64,000 nt of DNA, taken from the NCBI GenBank assembly GCA_905209085.1, contig CAJLRM010000001.1, positions 434,001 to 498,000 of the forward strand, written 5' to 3'. Position 1 is the first letter of the stretch. Each line of letters begins with the position of its first letter. Below the pieces are notes generated by a model, which saw only the letters and a program-made list of their open reading frames with translations, did not search any database and was not told where the DNA came from. The position numbers and the translations under genes were made by a program. Origin of the DNA: an uncultured Eubacteriales bacterium. GTDB taxonomy: Bacteria; Bacillota; Clostridia; Christensenellales; Borkfalkiaceae. Of the stretch, positions 22,867 to 32,034 are shown in pieces.

Positions 22867-25800
22867 CTATTTCTTTCTCTTTTTCCCGAGAACCGCCGCC
22901 GCGATCGCCAACGCCGTCACGCCGACCGCACCGGAAACGATCGACCCGCATCCCGAAGAAGAACTTTCGCCTTCCGAACCGCCCGAGGAATCCGTCTGCT
23001 GTCCGTCTTTCAAGGTAACTTCCACCCGCACTTCCGCCGCGGGCATGACGAACGCATAGCTCCCGTCTTTTTCTTCGACGGCTTCCACGCCGGAAACAAG
23101 GATTTTGTCCACCTGTTTTCCGTCGGGAACTTCCACGGCAAAGGAAACCGTTTCGCCCGGCAGGTACATGGCGTTTTCAAAGCGGATATGTTCCCCGAAG
23201 GAAACTTCCCTGCGCGCCGTGTTCTGCCACACCGCCCTGCCGCCTTTTTCAAACTCTATCGCCTTGGGCGCGTCGGGCACTTTTAACCAGGACCAATACG
23301 TGGAAGGAACGCTCCCTCCGTTATATTTGCCCGCGCTCGCAAAATCCACCAGCCGCACCGTTTCCGAGCCGAGTTTCACCGTGAAATTGAGCATGGTGTC
23401 CGTATAAGTCCCTTCCGTAATCACCGCGCTTTCGAGCTGCTGAGTCGTGAAACGGGTATTCTGCGTATAGCCGGGCGCAAAACTTTGATCCAGCGCCAGC
23501 AATACGGGGCCGTAATACACGGCAGCGCACCCCGTCAGCGTATCCTCTCCCGTCCAATAGCGGAAGGAAACCGCAAGTTCCAGCGTCACGACGTCCCCGT
23601 TTTTCCATTCTTTTTGAATTTCAAAGTATTCTCCCGCGCGCACGCCGTAGAGGGATTCGCCGTTCAACGCCACTCTGCTTCCTTGCGCCCAGGCGGGAAT
23701 ACGAAGTTTTAAAGCAAACGAGGTATTCTTTTCCAAGCCTTGAATTTCCAGCCGTATATTTCCGTTTAAGGGATACTGCGTCGTCTGTTTCAAGGTGACA
23801 GCAGCCCCCGCCACTTTTGTTTGGATAGCGCTTTCGCCGTAGTAGTTGAGATACAATTCGTCTTCGTCCGTCATCGCCGCCCATTCGACGATCTGCCCCA
23901 GCCCCCTTGCCAGATTGGCCTGGCAGCAATTGAAATCGGGAGAACCGCCGTTGTATTGGAAAGCGATATCCTGCTGAGAGGGCACCCGTCTGCCGTCATA
24001 GCCGCCCGCCGTGCCGACGACGCCGTTCATAGGCGTATTGTAGGAAACATACTTATCGTCTTCCAAAAGACTTCCGAGCATTCCGTTGAGATACGAGCGT
24101 TCCAATTCGTCCGCCGCCTCCACCGTTTTGGAATACTTATAATACTCGTTGGTGAACGCCATCCACGCCACCGTACAGCAAGTTTCGATGACGCCCGTAC
24201 GATAGGGGTCGCCGCACGCGCCCTCGTTGGTGGTGAAGCCGCCCGTATTGTGAATATCCGTTTGCAGGATGCTGTACCACACACTCTCCATCACTTCGTA
24301 ATATTCGCGGTTGCCCGTTTCTTCGTAGAGGATGCCTAAGGTCATGATCATGTGCAGCACTTCCCAGCGCGCCGAGCTCGACTGATAGAAGTGTCCCCCG
24401 CCGAGCGCCTTTTTATACCACCCGTTGGCGTCCTGACAATCCTGTTGGATGATTCGTTCCGCTTCGTCGAGATATTTTTGCTCGCCCGTTGCCTGATACA
24501 TCATCGCATAGCCATGCGCGATGCCGCGGTTTGTTTCAAAGCCGCCGCCCACCAGATAGCTTCTGTCTTTAAACGTTTCGTACACGCAGTCCAGCGCTTT
24601 TTTCGCCGTCCGGAACGCCGTTTGAGTGCCCGTGATTTCATACCATTCCAAAAGACCGACGATGCAGTGATAATGATTCCATAAATCCCAGTTATTCGCA
24701 TCGATGGAGAATCTGGCTCCGCCCGAATAAGTGCCGAGATATCCGTCCGCGCCCTGCGCCGCCGCGAGGTCCGCCACTAACTCGTCGCCCGCCGTTTTAA
24801 GCTCCGCGTCCTGCGTCGCCTTATAGCCGAACGCCATGCCCGTGAGAAGTTTTCCCGCAAATTCGCCGTACCAGATCATCACGCCGCCGTCGTAGCCGTT
24901 GCGAGGTTGAAGTCCCTCTAAATTCCATATTTCCCGATACGTATTCTCTTCCCCGAGGTCCGTCTGCACGGGGAAAGAAGTTCCGTCGACGGTCCCCGCG
25001 ACGGCGAAACTGTCCATATAGACGGAGTTGCCCACCATGGCGTCGCTGCCTTTTACGCTCAGCTGGAACTGCACGACTTTATTCAAATCGAGAACGTTGT
25101 TGTCGTTTTCGCCCCAATACTTTTCAAACGTTTCCTCGTCGAGCGGCATTCTGACGAACCCCGCAAAGCCCCGCGGCAGCGTCACATAGCCGCCCGCGCC
25201 CGCCGAAACCTTGCGCATACGGGAAAGATCTTCGCCGTTTTTTTGCAACTTTATCTCGGCGCCCTGTTTCAAGCGATAAGAAGCGCGTCCGACGCCGTTT
25301 TCCTCGAAGGCAAACCGCACCTCGGCGTCCGCTTTCACCTCGCTCGCGTCCACATAGGCCCAAAGTTCCTTCGCGCCCGTCCAGTCCGTCACCGCGTTCG
25401 TATCGTTTCCAAAACGGATATCACGGTCACTGTATTCGGAATTGGTCCTTTCCAGGGTCCATCTGAGAGAGTTGCCCGCATATCCTTTGCGCCCGCGCGC
25501 CATAAGCACGTCCCAATCCGCGTATAAATCCCCCGTCCATACGCCGTTCGTAAGATCGGGAATAAATAAATCCAGGGAAAAAGGCAGAACGTTTTTAAAG
25601 CTCTTTCCCTCTATCTCGCCCACAGGGAGCGGTTCCCCGTCCTCAAACGTCCCCACGACGCCGAACGCGAAGTACAGGGGAGTGGCGACGGCGTTTTCGT
25701 CCGCGCCGCCGACGGCAATCGTCAGCTGATGCACGTCTTTCAGATCGAGTATCCCGTTTGCGCCGTCCGCGCTGTTGAAATATCTCCAAAACTGTTCCAA

Positions 25801-26562
25801 AGACAGATCCATCCGCACGAAGCCGTGGAAATTTTTGTCGAGTACGATAAAATTATCGTTATGTACTCCGTCCAAAACCACTTCCGCTTCCGAATCTTCG
25901 CCCGACGCGGAAAGCAACTTTACCTTGCTGCCGCGCGTGAGCGTGTACGCCTCGTTGACGCCCGTGGGATTCCCCGAATTGTCGAAGTCCCCTTCTTCAA
26001 AATTCAGACGAATTTTTACGTTTTCCGCCCCGTATTCCCGCGCGTCGATATAGAGCCATATTTCTTCCGCGCCCGTCCAATCGGTGACTCCGGGGCAAGC
26101 CGTCCTGTCCAGCCGATATCCCGCATCTCCGAAATACGCGCCCGCCTTGCGGGGGAGATAACTTAAAAGGGCGTCGAAACAACCGCCGTTTAAAACGTCG
26201 TCGTTCTCCTCGACGTCGATATCGAAATAATTATCCACGCCGAAATAGTCCGTTCCCAATAAAGTGTCGAGATTGAGCTTGCCGTCTTTCGACTGCGCGA
26301 TCTGTTCCACGATATTGGGATTGTCCTTATACGCGTTTGTCTGCCAATTCTTGATATTGCCCGTCAGAGTTTCTCCGACGTAGCCGCCCAGCCCCATGTT
26401 TTTAATATCGCTTTCCAAAGCCCTCGTTTCTCCTTGCGTATTTTCCGATGCCTCCGCCCGTCGCTGCGGCGCCGCGGCAGCCGTGTAGCCGAAAACCATT
26501 GCGGCGCACAAGAACAGCCCCAAAACTCGCTTCGAAAAACGCGCTTCCGTTTTTTTCTCCAT
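22867..26562 (-). CDS. Secreted GH127-type beta-L-arabinofuranosidase with tandem beta modules
   Basis: 1231 residues from ATG 26562 (GGGAGGAAAAG upstream). It has a signal peptide (about 1-35) and two tandem modules that both contain VTDWTGA-E/K-E-W-Y-D (about 155-350 and 350-520). A GH127-like catalytic (alpha/alpha) barrel spans about 560-1000. The zinc/catalytic set of GH127 is visible: E-T-C near 790-792 and N-C-C-Q near 877-880. A C-terminal beta domain and a Ser-rich linker follow, then GCGS, a hydrophobic helix and KKRKK. It should release arabinofuranose from plant or bacterial glycans at the cell surface. Confidence 0.85.
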   Translation of the reverse strand: MEKKTEARFSKRVLGLFLCAAMVFGYTAAAAPQRRAEASENTQGETRALESDIKNMGLGGYVGETLTGNIKNWQTNAYKDNPNIVEQIAQSKDGKLNLDTLLGTDYFGVDNYFDIDVEENDDVLNGGCFDALLSYLPRKAGAYFGDAGYRLDRTACPGVTDWTGAEEIWLYIDAREYGAENVKIRLNFEEGDFDNSGNPTGVNEAYTLTRGSKVKLLSASGEDSEAEVVLDGVHNDNFIVLDKNFHGFVRMDLSLEQFWRYFNSADGANGILDLKDVHQLTIAVGGADENAVATPLYFAFGVVGTFEDGEPLPVGEIEGKSFKNVLPFSLDLFIPDLTNGVWTGDLYADWDVLMARGRKGYAGNSLRWTLERTNSEYSDRDIRFGNDTNAVTDWTGAKELWAYVDASEVKADAEVRFAFEENGVGRASYRLKQGAEIKLQKNGEDLSRMRKVSAGAGGYVTLPRGFAGFVRMPLDEETFEKYWGENDNNVLDLNKVVQFQLSVKGSDAMVGNSVYMDSFAVAGTVDGTSFPVQTDLGEENTYREIWNLEGLQPRNGYDGGVMIWYGEFAGKLLTGMAFGYKATQDAELKTAGDELVADLAAAQGADGYLGTYSGGARFSIDANNWDLWNHYHCIVGLLEWYEITGTQTAFRTAKKALDCVYETFKDRSYLVGGGFETNRGIAHGYAMMYQATGEQKYLDEAERIIQQDCQDANGWYKKALGGGHFYQSSSARWEVLHMIMTLGILYEETGNREYYEVMESVWYSILQTDIHNTGGFTTNEGACGDPYRTGVIETCCTVAWMAFTNEYYKYSKTVEAADELERSYLNGMLGSLLEDDKYVSYNTPMNGVVGTAGGYDGRRVPSQQDIAFQYNGGSPDFNCCQANLARGLGQIVEWAAMTDEDELYLNYYGESAIQTKVAGAAVTLKQTTQYPLNGNIRLEIQGLEKNTSFALKLRIPAWAQGSRVALNGESLYGVRAGEYFEIQKEWKNGDVVTLELAVSFRYWTGEDTLTGCAAVYYGPVLLALDQSFAPGYTQNTRFTTQQLESAVITEGTYTDTMLNFTVKLGSETVRLVDFASAGKYNGGSVPSTYWSWLKVPDAPKAIEFEKGGRAVWQNTARREVSFGEHIRFENAMYLPGETVSFAVEVPDGKQVDKILVSGVEAVEEKDGSYAFVMPAAEVRVEVTLKDGQQTDSSGGSEGESSSSGCGSIVSGAVGVTALAIAAAVLGKKRKK

Positions 26563-26741
26563 GCTTTTCCTCCCGATATTTATTCGCTTCCCTTTCGGGC
26601 CGCAAAAAGAGTATAACACCTCCGGACTTTTTCCGTCAATAAAAAATTTCGCCGCGTTAAAAACGCGTTTTTCACTTCGGCTTTCGCCGAAGTTCCTCTT
26701 TTTCGTTCCGCTCGCCTTCTTTTGAAAAAACTAAAAACATA

Positions 26742-26771
26742 AAAAGCGGACCGCCGAGGGTCCGCTTTTAT
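26742..26771 (-). terminator. Terminator of the ABC exporter operon
   Basis: AAAAGCGGACC/GGTCCGCTTTT, 11 bp with a 6-nt loop and a T-run in the leftward direction. Confidence 0.85.
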
Positions 26772-26773
26772 TC

Positions 26774-27205
26774 TTATATCCGTACCAAGAGGTATCCCAC
26801 GAGCGGTCCTAAAAAAATAGCGAGATAAATCAAAGTGATCCAGGGCTGATACTCGACGTAAAACTGTTTGAAGGTCAGCCGCCAGGGATGTTTGATCAGC
26901 ACCCAGCCCACCAGATCGAAAACGATACAGATTCCCATCCAGAGGAGTCCCGTGAAAAACGCCTCTCTTAGCGACGGCGAAACGAGTCCGCGCATATACA
27001 GCCAACCGAAAAGGGAAAATGAAATAATATTATAAAGGGGATGCCACGGCTTGGTCTTTTCATAGCCCTCGCCCATGCCCGGTCCCTCTTTCATCGATTT
27101 CATGTGCAGGACGCAGATGTTGAAGATCGTATGCAATACTCCGACCGCCGTCACTAAAAAGTAACATGCCCAAAACCACAGCATGGACATTCCAAAATTT
27201 TGCAT
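26774..27205 (-). CDS. Integral membrane protein, last gene of the exporter operon
   Basis: A 143-residue protein with about four membrane helices (ACYFLVTAVGVLHTIFNICV, then YNIISFSLFGWLYM and two more in the second half). It starts 2 nt after the permease stop and ends at the terminator. I chose ATG 27205, since the upstream frame lacks a ribosome binding site. It is probably an accessory to the exporter; family not recognised. Confidence 0.65.
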   Translation of the reverse strand: MQNFGMSMLWFWACYFLVTAVGVLHTIFNICVLHMKSMKEGPGMGEGYEKTKPWHPLYNIISFSLFGWLYMRGLVSPSLREAFFTGLLWMGICIVFDLVGWVLIKHPWRLTFKQFYVEYQPWITLIYLAIFLGPLVGYLLVRI

Positions 27206-27207
27206 TT

Positions 27208-28155
27208 TTAAGAGTTCCCTTTTCTTTTGGTTTTTCCGACTTTGTGCATACAGTGCACGACGACGGCAAAAACGACCGCCAGCACGAGCACCGTTATGCC
27301 CAAAATTGCAAAACAAACGGGGGCAGGTACGAGATGATCGAAGAAATAAATATTATAATCGAACGCATCCTGCAGCGCGGAAATCGCTTCGGCGGGCGCG
27401 TATTTCGCCATTTCTTCGATGGCGCCGCCCATGAAGAACCGGCGAAAGAGCACGGTGCCGTAAGTACCGGGCACAAACGTGACGAAATTGCGGATTCCCG
27501 CGGCAAACTGCGAGATGGGCATATACGCGCCGCAAAGAAAGCCGTACATGGAAGAAACCAGCGTCGCCGCCGCGCCCGCCGCCCCCTGCGTCTTCAAAAA
27601 GGTTTCGACGATGACCGCGAAAAGCGCCCCGAACATCGTGCATAAAATCAGATTGCCTACGATCAGCAAAACGTCCAGTGCGGAAAGATACCAGCCGCAG
27701 ACGGCAATATAGAAAAGTCCCAATGCAAGACAGACAAGGCAAACGAGAAGGGTGGAAAAGACAGTGGCGATAAAATAGCTCGCAGAGATGACCGTGGGCC
27801 TGACGGGCGCGATGTGGAAATCCTCAATGCGCTTATTCGCCTTGTCGGAAACCATAATCGTCTGCGAACAAAACGCCAGCGTCACGGAAGTCGTCCCCAG
27901 AATAGAGGAAATCAGCCAGCCGCCTACAAAGCCGTTCACCAGCTTATCGGGCAGCACCACCCCTTCGGGCAGGACGCTCAAAAGCGAGGAAACGTATACC
28001 GACCTCAAAAAAGTAGCGAACAGCACCACGAGAATGAGCGGCGTGATGAGGGACATGAAAAAGGTCTGTTTATCTTTGAAGTACAGCTTGATATGCCTCG
28101 CCGTGAGATAGCGAAGGTCAGTGAAATTTTTACGCAGGGAAGAATTTTTAAGCAT
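27208..28155 (-). CDS. ABC-2 type exporter permease
   Basis: A 315-residue permease with six predicted membrane helices and a cytoplasmic N-terminus (LRYLTARHIKLYFKDKQTFF), the classical ABC-2 opening. The large loop between helices 1 and 2 carries the FVGGWLISSILG region. It overlaps the ATPase gene by 8 nt. With that ATPase it forms a drug, lantibiotic or lipid exporter. The TetR repressor gene at the head of the operon suggests that a toxic compound induces it. Confidence 0.85.
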   Translation of the reverse strand: MLKNSSLRKNFTDLRYLTARHIKLYFKDKQTFFMSLITPLILVVLFATFLRSVYVSSLLSVLPEGVVLPDKLVNGFVGGWLISSILGTTSVTLAFCSQTIMVSDKANKRIEDFHIAPVRPTVISASYFIATVFSTLLVCLVCLALGLFYIAVCGWYLSALDVLLIVGNLILCTMFGALFAVIVETFLKTQGAAGAAATLVSSMYGFLCGAYMPISQFAAGIRNFVTFVPGTYGTVLFRRFFMGGAIEEMAKYAPAEAISALQDAFDYNIYFFDHLVPAPVCFAILGITVLVLAVVFAVVVHCMHKVGKTKRKGNS

Positions 28156-29077
28156 TTGCGTCCCCTCCTTGGAGCTGTTTGCCCGTCACCTTTAAAAATA
28201 CGTCGTCCATTTTCCCCTTTTCCACTTCGAAATCCTCAAAGGCGTCGGGATAAGTGACGATCAGGCGTTTCGCCGCCTCGACGGAAGGCACTTCGATGAC
28301 GACGTAATCTTCCTTTTCTTCCGCGCTCAATTCTTCCCGGGCGATCATCTCAAAAAGTTTTTCGTTTTTGCAGTATACTTTGATGAAATCGGACGCGTAT
28401 GCGTTTTTCAAGCCCACGGGCGTATCGTGCGCCACCACGTGCCCGGCATCGAGAATCACCACATAATCCGCCTCCGACGCTTCTTCCATATAATGCGTCG
28501 TCAGAAAAATCGTCAGTCCCGATTCCTTTCTCAGTTTATTGAGGCAATCCCATACCATCATGCGGGTATGCGGATCGAGTCCCGTCGTCGGCTCGTCAAG
28601 GATGAGAATTTTCGGCTTATGCAGCAGCGCCCGCGCAATGTCAATGCGCCGTTTTTGACCGCCCGACAGTTTACCTAACGGACGTTTTAAAAGATCTTCT
28701 AAGCCGAGAAGCGAGCTAAGTTCCTCTAATCTTTCGGCGTAAATCCTGCCCGTGATGCCGTAGAGGGCGGCCTTATAGCGGAGATTGTCCGCGACGGAAA
28801 GCTCTTTATCGAGAACGCCGCCCTGAAAGACAATGCCGATTTTTGATTTCACCGCGTCGATGTCCCCGTCGATATCCGTTCCGTCCACAATCACCTCCCC
28901 CGCGTCTTTGGGCAGCACCCCGCAGAGGATATTGATGGTGGTACTCTTGCCCGCGCCGTTGAGGCCGAGGAAGGCGAACAGTTCCCCTTCGCGCACCTCG
29001 AAAGATATGTCGTCCACGGCTTTGACGTCTTTGAAATATTTTTTCAGACCGCGAACAGAGATAATCTTTTTCTCCAT
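28148..29077 (-). CDS. ABC exporter ATP-binding protein
   Basis: A 309-residue DrrA/CcmA-like ATPase. Walker A GLNGAGKST is near 38-46, signature LSGGQKRR near 136-143, Walker B ILILDEPTTGLD near 155-166 and the H-loop TTHY near 193. The C-terminal 90 residues are the DUF4162-like tail common in drug exporters. I start at ATG 29077, where TAATG links it to the TetR gene. It overlaps the permease by 8 nt. Confidence 0.9.
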   Translation of the reverse strand: MEKKIISVRGLKKYFKDVKAVDDISFEVREGELFAFLGLNGAGKSTTINILCGVLPKDAGEVIVDGTDIDGDIDAVKSKIGIVFQGGVLDKELSVADNLRYKAALYGITGRIYAERLEELSSLLGLEDLLKRPLGKLSGGQKRRIDIARALLHKPKILILDEPTTGLDPHTRMMVWDCLNKLRKESGLTIFLTTHYMEEASEADYVVILDAGHVVAHDTPVGLKNAYASDFIKVYCKNEKLFEMIAREELSAEEKEDYVVIEVPSVEAAKRLIVTYPDAFEDFEVEKGKMDDVFLKVTGKQLQGGDANA

Positions 29078-29637
29078 TATTCTTCTCCTTTCAATTTGTT
29101 TTTGATGCCCATAAAAGCGTCCGTGAGCATACCGCTGATCTCCTCCTCGGTGAAATCCGCGATTTTCGTCGCCAGCATCACCGCGATGCCGTGTGTGAAT
29201 ATCCACATCTCCAAGTAAAGTTTTTTTACTTTCTCCCGGCTCAAACCCGACGCCGCCTCAGCGGCGTCGGCAACCCGCGGACTATTGGGGTCCGCGGCGG
29301 GCAAAGCCGCCGCTTTGTCGTGCGAAGTCATGAATAACAATTGAAAAAGCTGCGGCTCTGCTTTCGCAAAGCGGATATATCCCTGTCCTACGCCCTTGAA
29401 AGGCATTGTCTTCGCCAATCCCTCGTCGATAAAAGAAGAATAAACTTCCGTCGCTCGACGGACAACTTCCTTTTTTACCTCTTCCATGTTCTTAAAACAG
29501 GAAAAAATCGGCGTCGTCGAACACCCCAGACGCGAAGCAAGGCTCCTCGCGTTCAGCGCTTCATAGCCGCACGCCCGCACTTCTTCGACGGCGCTTTCTA
29601 TGATTTGTTCCTTTGTGAGTTTTGCCTTCGGCGGCAT
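29077..29637 (-). CDS. TetR-family repressor of the exporter operon
   Basis: 186 residues from ATG 29637 (GAGGTGAAAGAG upstream). The N-terminal helix-turn-helix is clear: EQIIESAVEEVRACGYEALN, then LASRLGCSTTPIFSCF. The C-terminal domain (about 75-186) is all-helical and would bind the inducer. As first gene of the operon with two palindromes over its promoter it is probably autoregulatory. The stop overlaps the ATPase start by one base. Confidence 0.85.
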   Translation of the reverse strand: MPPKAKLTKEQIIESAVEEVRACGYEALNARSLASRLGCSTTPIFSCFKNMEEVKKEVVRRATEVYSSFIDEGLAKTMPFKGVGQGYIRFAKAEPQLFQLLFMTSHDKAAALPAADPNSPRVADAAEAASGLSREKVKKLYLEMWIFTHGIAVMLATKIADFTEEEISGMLTDAFMGIKNKLKGEE

Positions 29638-29658
29638 CTCTTTCACCTCGTAAAAAAA

Positions 29659-29712
29659 TAACAATTGTTACATAACAACTGTTATTGTATAGCATTTTTA
29701 TATAAAAGTCAA
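29659..29712 (-). promoter_or_regulatory. Promoter with two tandem TetR-type operators
   Basis: Read leftward: TTGACT (29712-29707), a 17-nt spacer and TACAAT (29689-29684). Two palindromes follow, ATAACAACTGTTAT (29672-29685) and TAACAATTGTTA (29659-29670). They overlap the -10 box and the transcript start, an ideal repressor position. Confidence 0.75.
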
Positions 29713-29738
29713 GCGTTTTGAAGAAGAATTATTTTAAT

Positions 29739-29782
29739 AAAAATGCGCCCGCCTTTAAGAATTTAAAGACGAACGCATTTTT
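29739..29782 (-). terminator. Terminator of the small membrane protein gene
   Basis: Arms AAAAATGCG and CGCATTTTT with an inner CTTTAA/TTAAAG helix, T-rich on the leftward side. Confidence 0.7.
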
Positions 29783-29801
29783 GTATCACACAATTAAAAA
29801 A

Positions 29802-30056
29802 TTAGATAGAAAGCGCAATATACGCGACGACTCCAATCAAAGTCGCGACCATAAAAATAAGAATACACAGTACTGCGACAGAGCGGGGCGCAAGGTCTTC
29901 TAAAAATTCCTCGGGAGATTTCTTATAACGTTCCTTTCGCATACTTCTGGAAATAAATTCTTTTTCTGCAAGGGAAAGTTCCGAATATTTCTTATTTCTG
30001 AATCGCCAAAACTTGACGAGCCAATAAATACAATAACAGATAAACCCCGTTGCCAT
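29802..30056 (-). CDS. Small membrane protein
   Basis: An 84-residue protein with a hydrophobic N-terminus (FICYCIYWLVKFW), a charged middle (EKEFISRSMRKERYKK) and a C-terminal helix (VLCILIFMVATLIGVVAYIA). The ribosome binding site is weak. A terminator lies directly downstream, which supports a real gene. Function unknown. Confidence 0.5.
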   Translation of the reverse strand: MATGFICYCIYWLVKFWRFRNKKYSELSLAEKEFISRSMRKERYKKSPEEFLEDLAPRSVAVLCILIFMVATLIGVVAYIALSI

Positions 30057-30111
30057 AATCTTTTGTAACGACCTATTTTGAAAGGAAGAAGCAGTCGAAA
30101 TTCCGCTTTGC

Positions 30112-30561
30112 TCAGTTGAGAACGTCGGGGTTGTCGAAAGTGAGAGTCGCCTGTTTTTCTCCTCTGTCTTCGGGGAACATGGTCCCTGCGGGAATGACGG
30201 GGAGAATGAGGGGATTGATAAACGCGTTCGCCGTCAGAGCGGAAACCGCGCTTCTCAAATAGGGATAGACGATTTCGGTGGTGCTGATGGCAAGGACCTG
30301 TCTGTCTTCGTCCGTGTTGACTTCTTCCGCCTCGAAGATACCGACCAGGCGCGCTTTCAGATTGAAGGGCTTGGGTTCCGCTTCGGTGGATTCCACTTTC
30401 ACCTCCAAGGAAACGAAATACAGCTTATCGTTTTCCTGAACGCGGCGAATGGTGCGGGAAAATTGGGGTTTGATCTCAAATTTCGTGTTTCTTTCCATTT
30501 TCACCCGATTGATGGTGTAGGTAAGTTCTTCGGCGGTAATGCCTCTCAATGCATATTTCAT
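30112..30561 (-). CDS. SecB-like chaperone family protein
   Basis: A 149-residue protein with the SecB fold signature: beta-strands in the first two thirds and the conserved end IVYPYLRSAVSALTANAF followed by N-P-L-I-L-P. SecB-type proteins hold unfolded clients for export or, in toxin systems, help antitoxins fold. It is encoded alone here with its own promoter, so a general secretion or stress role is more likely. Length is typical. Confidence 0.7.
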   Translation of the reverse strand: MKYALRGITAEELTYTINRVKMERNTKFEIKPQFSRTIRRVQENDKLYFVSLEVKVESTEAEPKPFNLKARLVGIFEAEEVNTDEDRQVLAISTTEIVYPYLRSAVSALTANAFINPLILPVIPAGTMFPEDRGEKQATLTFDNPDVLN

Positions 30562-30600
30562 TTCGAATACCTCGGTTTTAAATAAATTTCTACTTTATTC

Positions 30601-30629
30601 ATTATAACATACAAATCCCCTTTTGTCAA
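30601..30629 (-). promoter_or_regulatory. Promoter of the SecB-like gene
   Basis: TTGACA (30629-30624), a 17-nt spacer and TATAAT (30606-30601), 40 nt before the start codon. Confidence 0.85.
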
Positions 30630-30818
30630 TAGCGCTTGGAAATTTCTTTCCGTTTTTTAACAATAATTCACAAATCTTTCTTTTAGATCAAACGAGCCGA
30701 CAAAATTTCCGCGCCAAATCGGGGACTGCTTTTCTTTTAAACTTCTGTTCATAAAATTAAACAACTTTTCATAAAAAGTTTCCTTTAAAGCGCTCTCTTT
30801 TTTCCAAGCCCTCTTTCG

Positions 30819-30847
30819 TTGCCATTTTTCGAAAGATATGTTATAAT
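30819..30847 (+). promoter_or_regulatory. Promoter of the DNA glycosylase gene
   Basis: TTGCCA (30819-30824), a 17-nt spacer and TATAAT (30842-30847). This predicts a leader of about 170 nt to ATG 31027, or an N-terminal extension from ATG 30889. The rest of 30630-30818 holds no convincing gene. Confidence 0.6.
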
Positions 30848-31026
30848 TATTCTGTTCCTTCATAAAGCGACTCTGTTTTTCCGATTTTATGAGAACGAAA
30901 GCAAAGACCTCGGACGGCTTCCGAAACGGGCGTTCCGACCGAACGGGAACAACGGAAGTCTTCTTCGCTTTGCGTCAGGCAAATTCCTTTCCGAAAAGTT
31001 CGCCTTTTCACACATCGAAAAAATCT

Positions 31027-31869
31027 ATGATTACTCTTTCCCTTCCAAATGAATATTTTTCCCCGAAAGCCACCCTCGAATGCGGACAGGTGTTTCGGTT
31101 TACGCCCTTTGAAGGCGGTTATCTTCTCATTTCCGCAGACAAAGCGTGTCTTTTGAGGGAGGAGAACAAAACCGTCTTTCTCACCTGCGAGGAGGCGGAC
31201 GAAGCGTATTTTTGCAATTATTTCGACTTGCAGACGGATTATGAAGAAATCTGCGCCGAAGCGGAAACCTTCGGCGTACCCTTTCTTTCTGCCGCCGCGT
31301 CCTTCGGCAAAGGGCTTCGCATTCTTCGACAGGACAAAGCCGAATGTATCCTCAGTTTCCTCGTTTCTCAACAGAACAACATTCCTCGCATCAAGGGCAT
31401 TTTATCCCGTATCGCCGCCGCGCTGGGAGAAAAAAAGAGCTTTTTGGGACAAACCTATCACGCCTTTCCCTCTCTGCGGGCGCTTGCGGAAAAAAGCGAG
31501 GAATTTTATCGGCAAACGGGTTTAGGCTATCGCGCCAAATATGTGGCGGACACTTCGCGGCGGCTTTTTCTCGAAGGGCTTTCCCCGCTGGAAAATAAGC
31601 GGGGAAGCGAACTGAAAAAAGCGCTCACCTCTTACATGGGTGTGGGTAATAAAGTTGCGGACTGCATTTCGCTGTTTGCGTTTCACGAAACGGCCGCCTT
31701 TCCCGTCGATACCTGGATAGAAAAGCTGTATCACCAGGATTTCGGCGGCACCGAAACCGATCGGGAAAAAATCAACCGCTTTTTTGTGGAAAAATTCGGC
31801 AGAAACGGAGGAATTTTTCAGCAATATCTTTTCTATTACAAACGAGAAAGCACTCGCGCGTCCGTCTGA
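31027..31869 (+). CDS. OGG1-type 8-oxoguanine DNA glycosylase/lyase
   Basis: 280 residues from ATG 31027, the first position with family-like sequence; an upstream in-frame ATG at 30889 lies in non-family residues. The N-terminal OGG domain (CGQVFRF, about 18-24) is followed by the helix-hairpin-helix: YMGVGNKVADCISLF, with the catalytic Lys in GNKVAD and the catalytic Asp in FPVDTWIEKLY. SQQNNIPRI is the usual helix preceding it. It removes oxidised guanine and cleaves the strand. Confidence 0.85.
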   Translation: MITLSLPNEYFSPKATLECGQVFRFTPFEGGYLLISADKACLLREENKTVFLTCEEADEAYFCNYFDLQTDYEEICAEAETFGVPFLSAAASFGKGLRILRQDKAECILSFLVSQQNNIPRIKGILSRIAAALGEKKSFLGQTYHAFPSLRALAEKSEEFYRQTGLGYRAKYVADTSRRLFLEGLSPLENKRGSELKKALTSYMGVGNKVADCISLFAFHETAAFPVDTWIEKLYHQDFGGTETDREKINRFFVEKFGRNGGIFQQYLFYYKRESTRASV

Positions 31870-32034
31870 TCGCCTCTATGCGGCGAATCTTGCGGGAAAT
31901 CAACAGAAAGGATCGTTTTCGGCGCAGCTTAAAAGCCGCTCTTTTTTCTATTTACCCGACAAAAAAACATTTTTCGGCAAGGATGCGCCGACTCCCGCGC
32001 GGCAATTCCTTTTTACTTCCCGCAAACGGGGAGG

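Noticed and set aside
30657..30863. 68-residue leftward frame
   Set aside because: No ribosome binding site and it overlaps the glycosylase promoter; it may be a relic of another gene, but evidence is too thin.
30889..31026. N-terminal extension of the DNA glycosylase
   Set aside because: These residues do not resemble the family, although the predicted transcript start would allow them.
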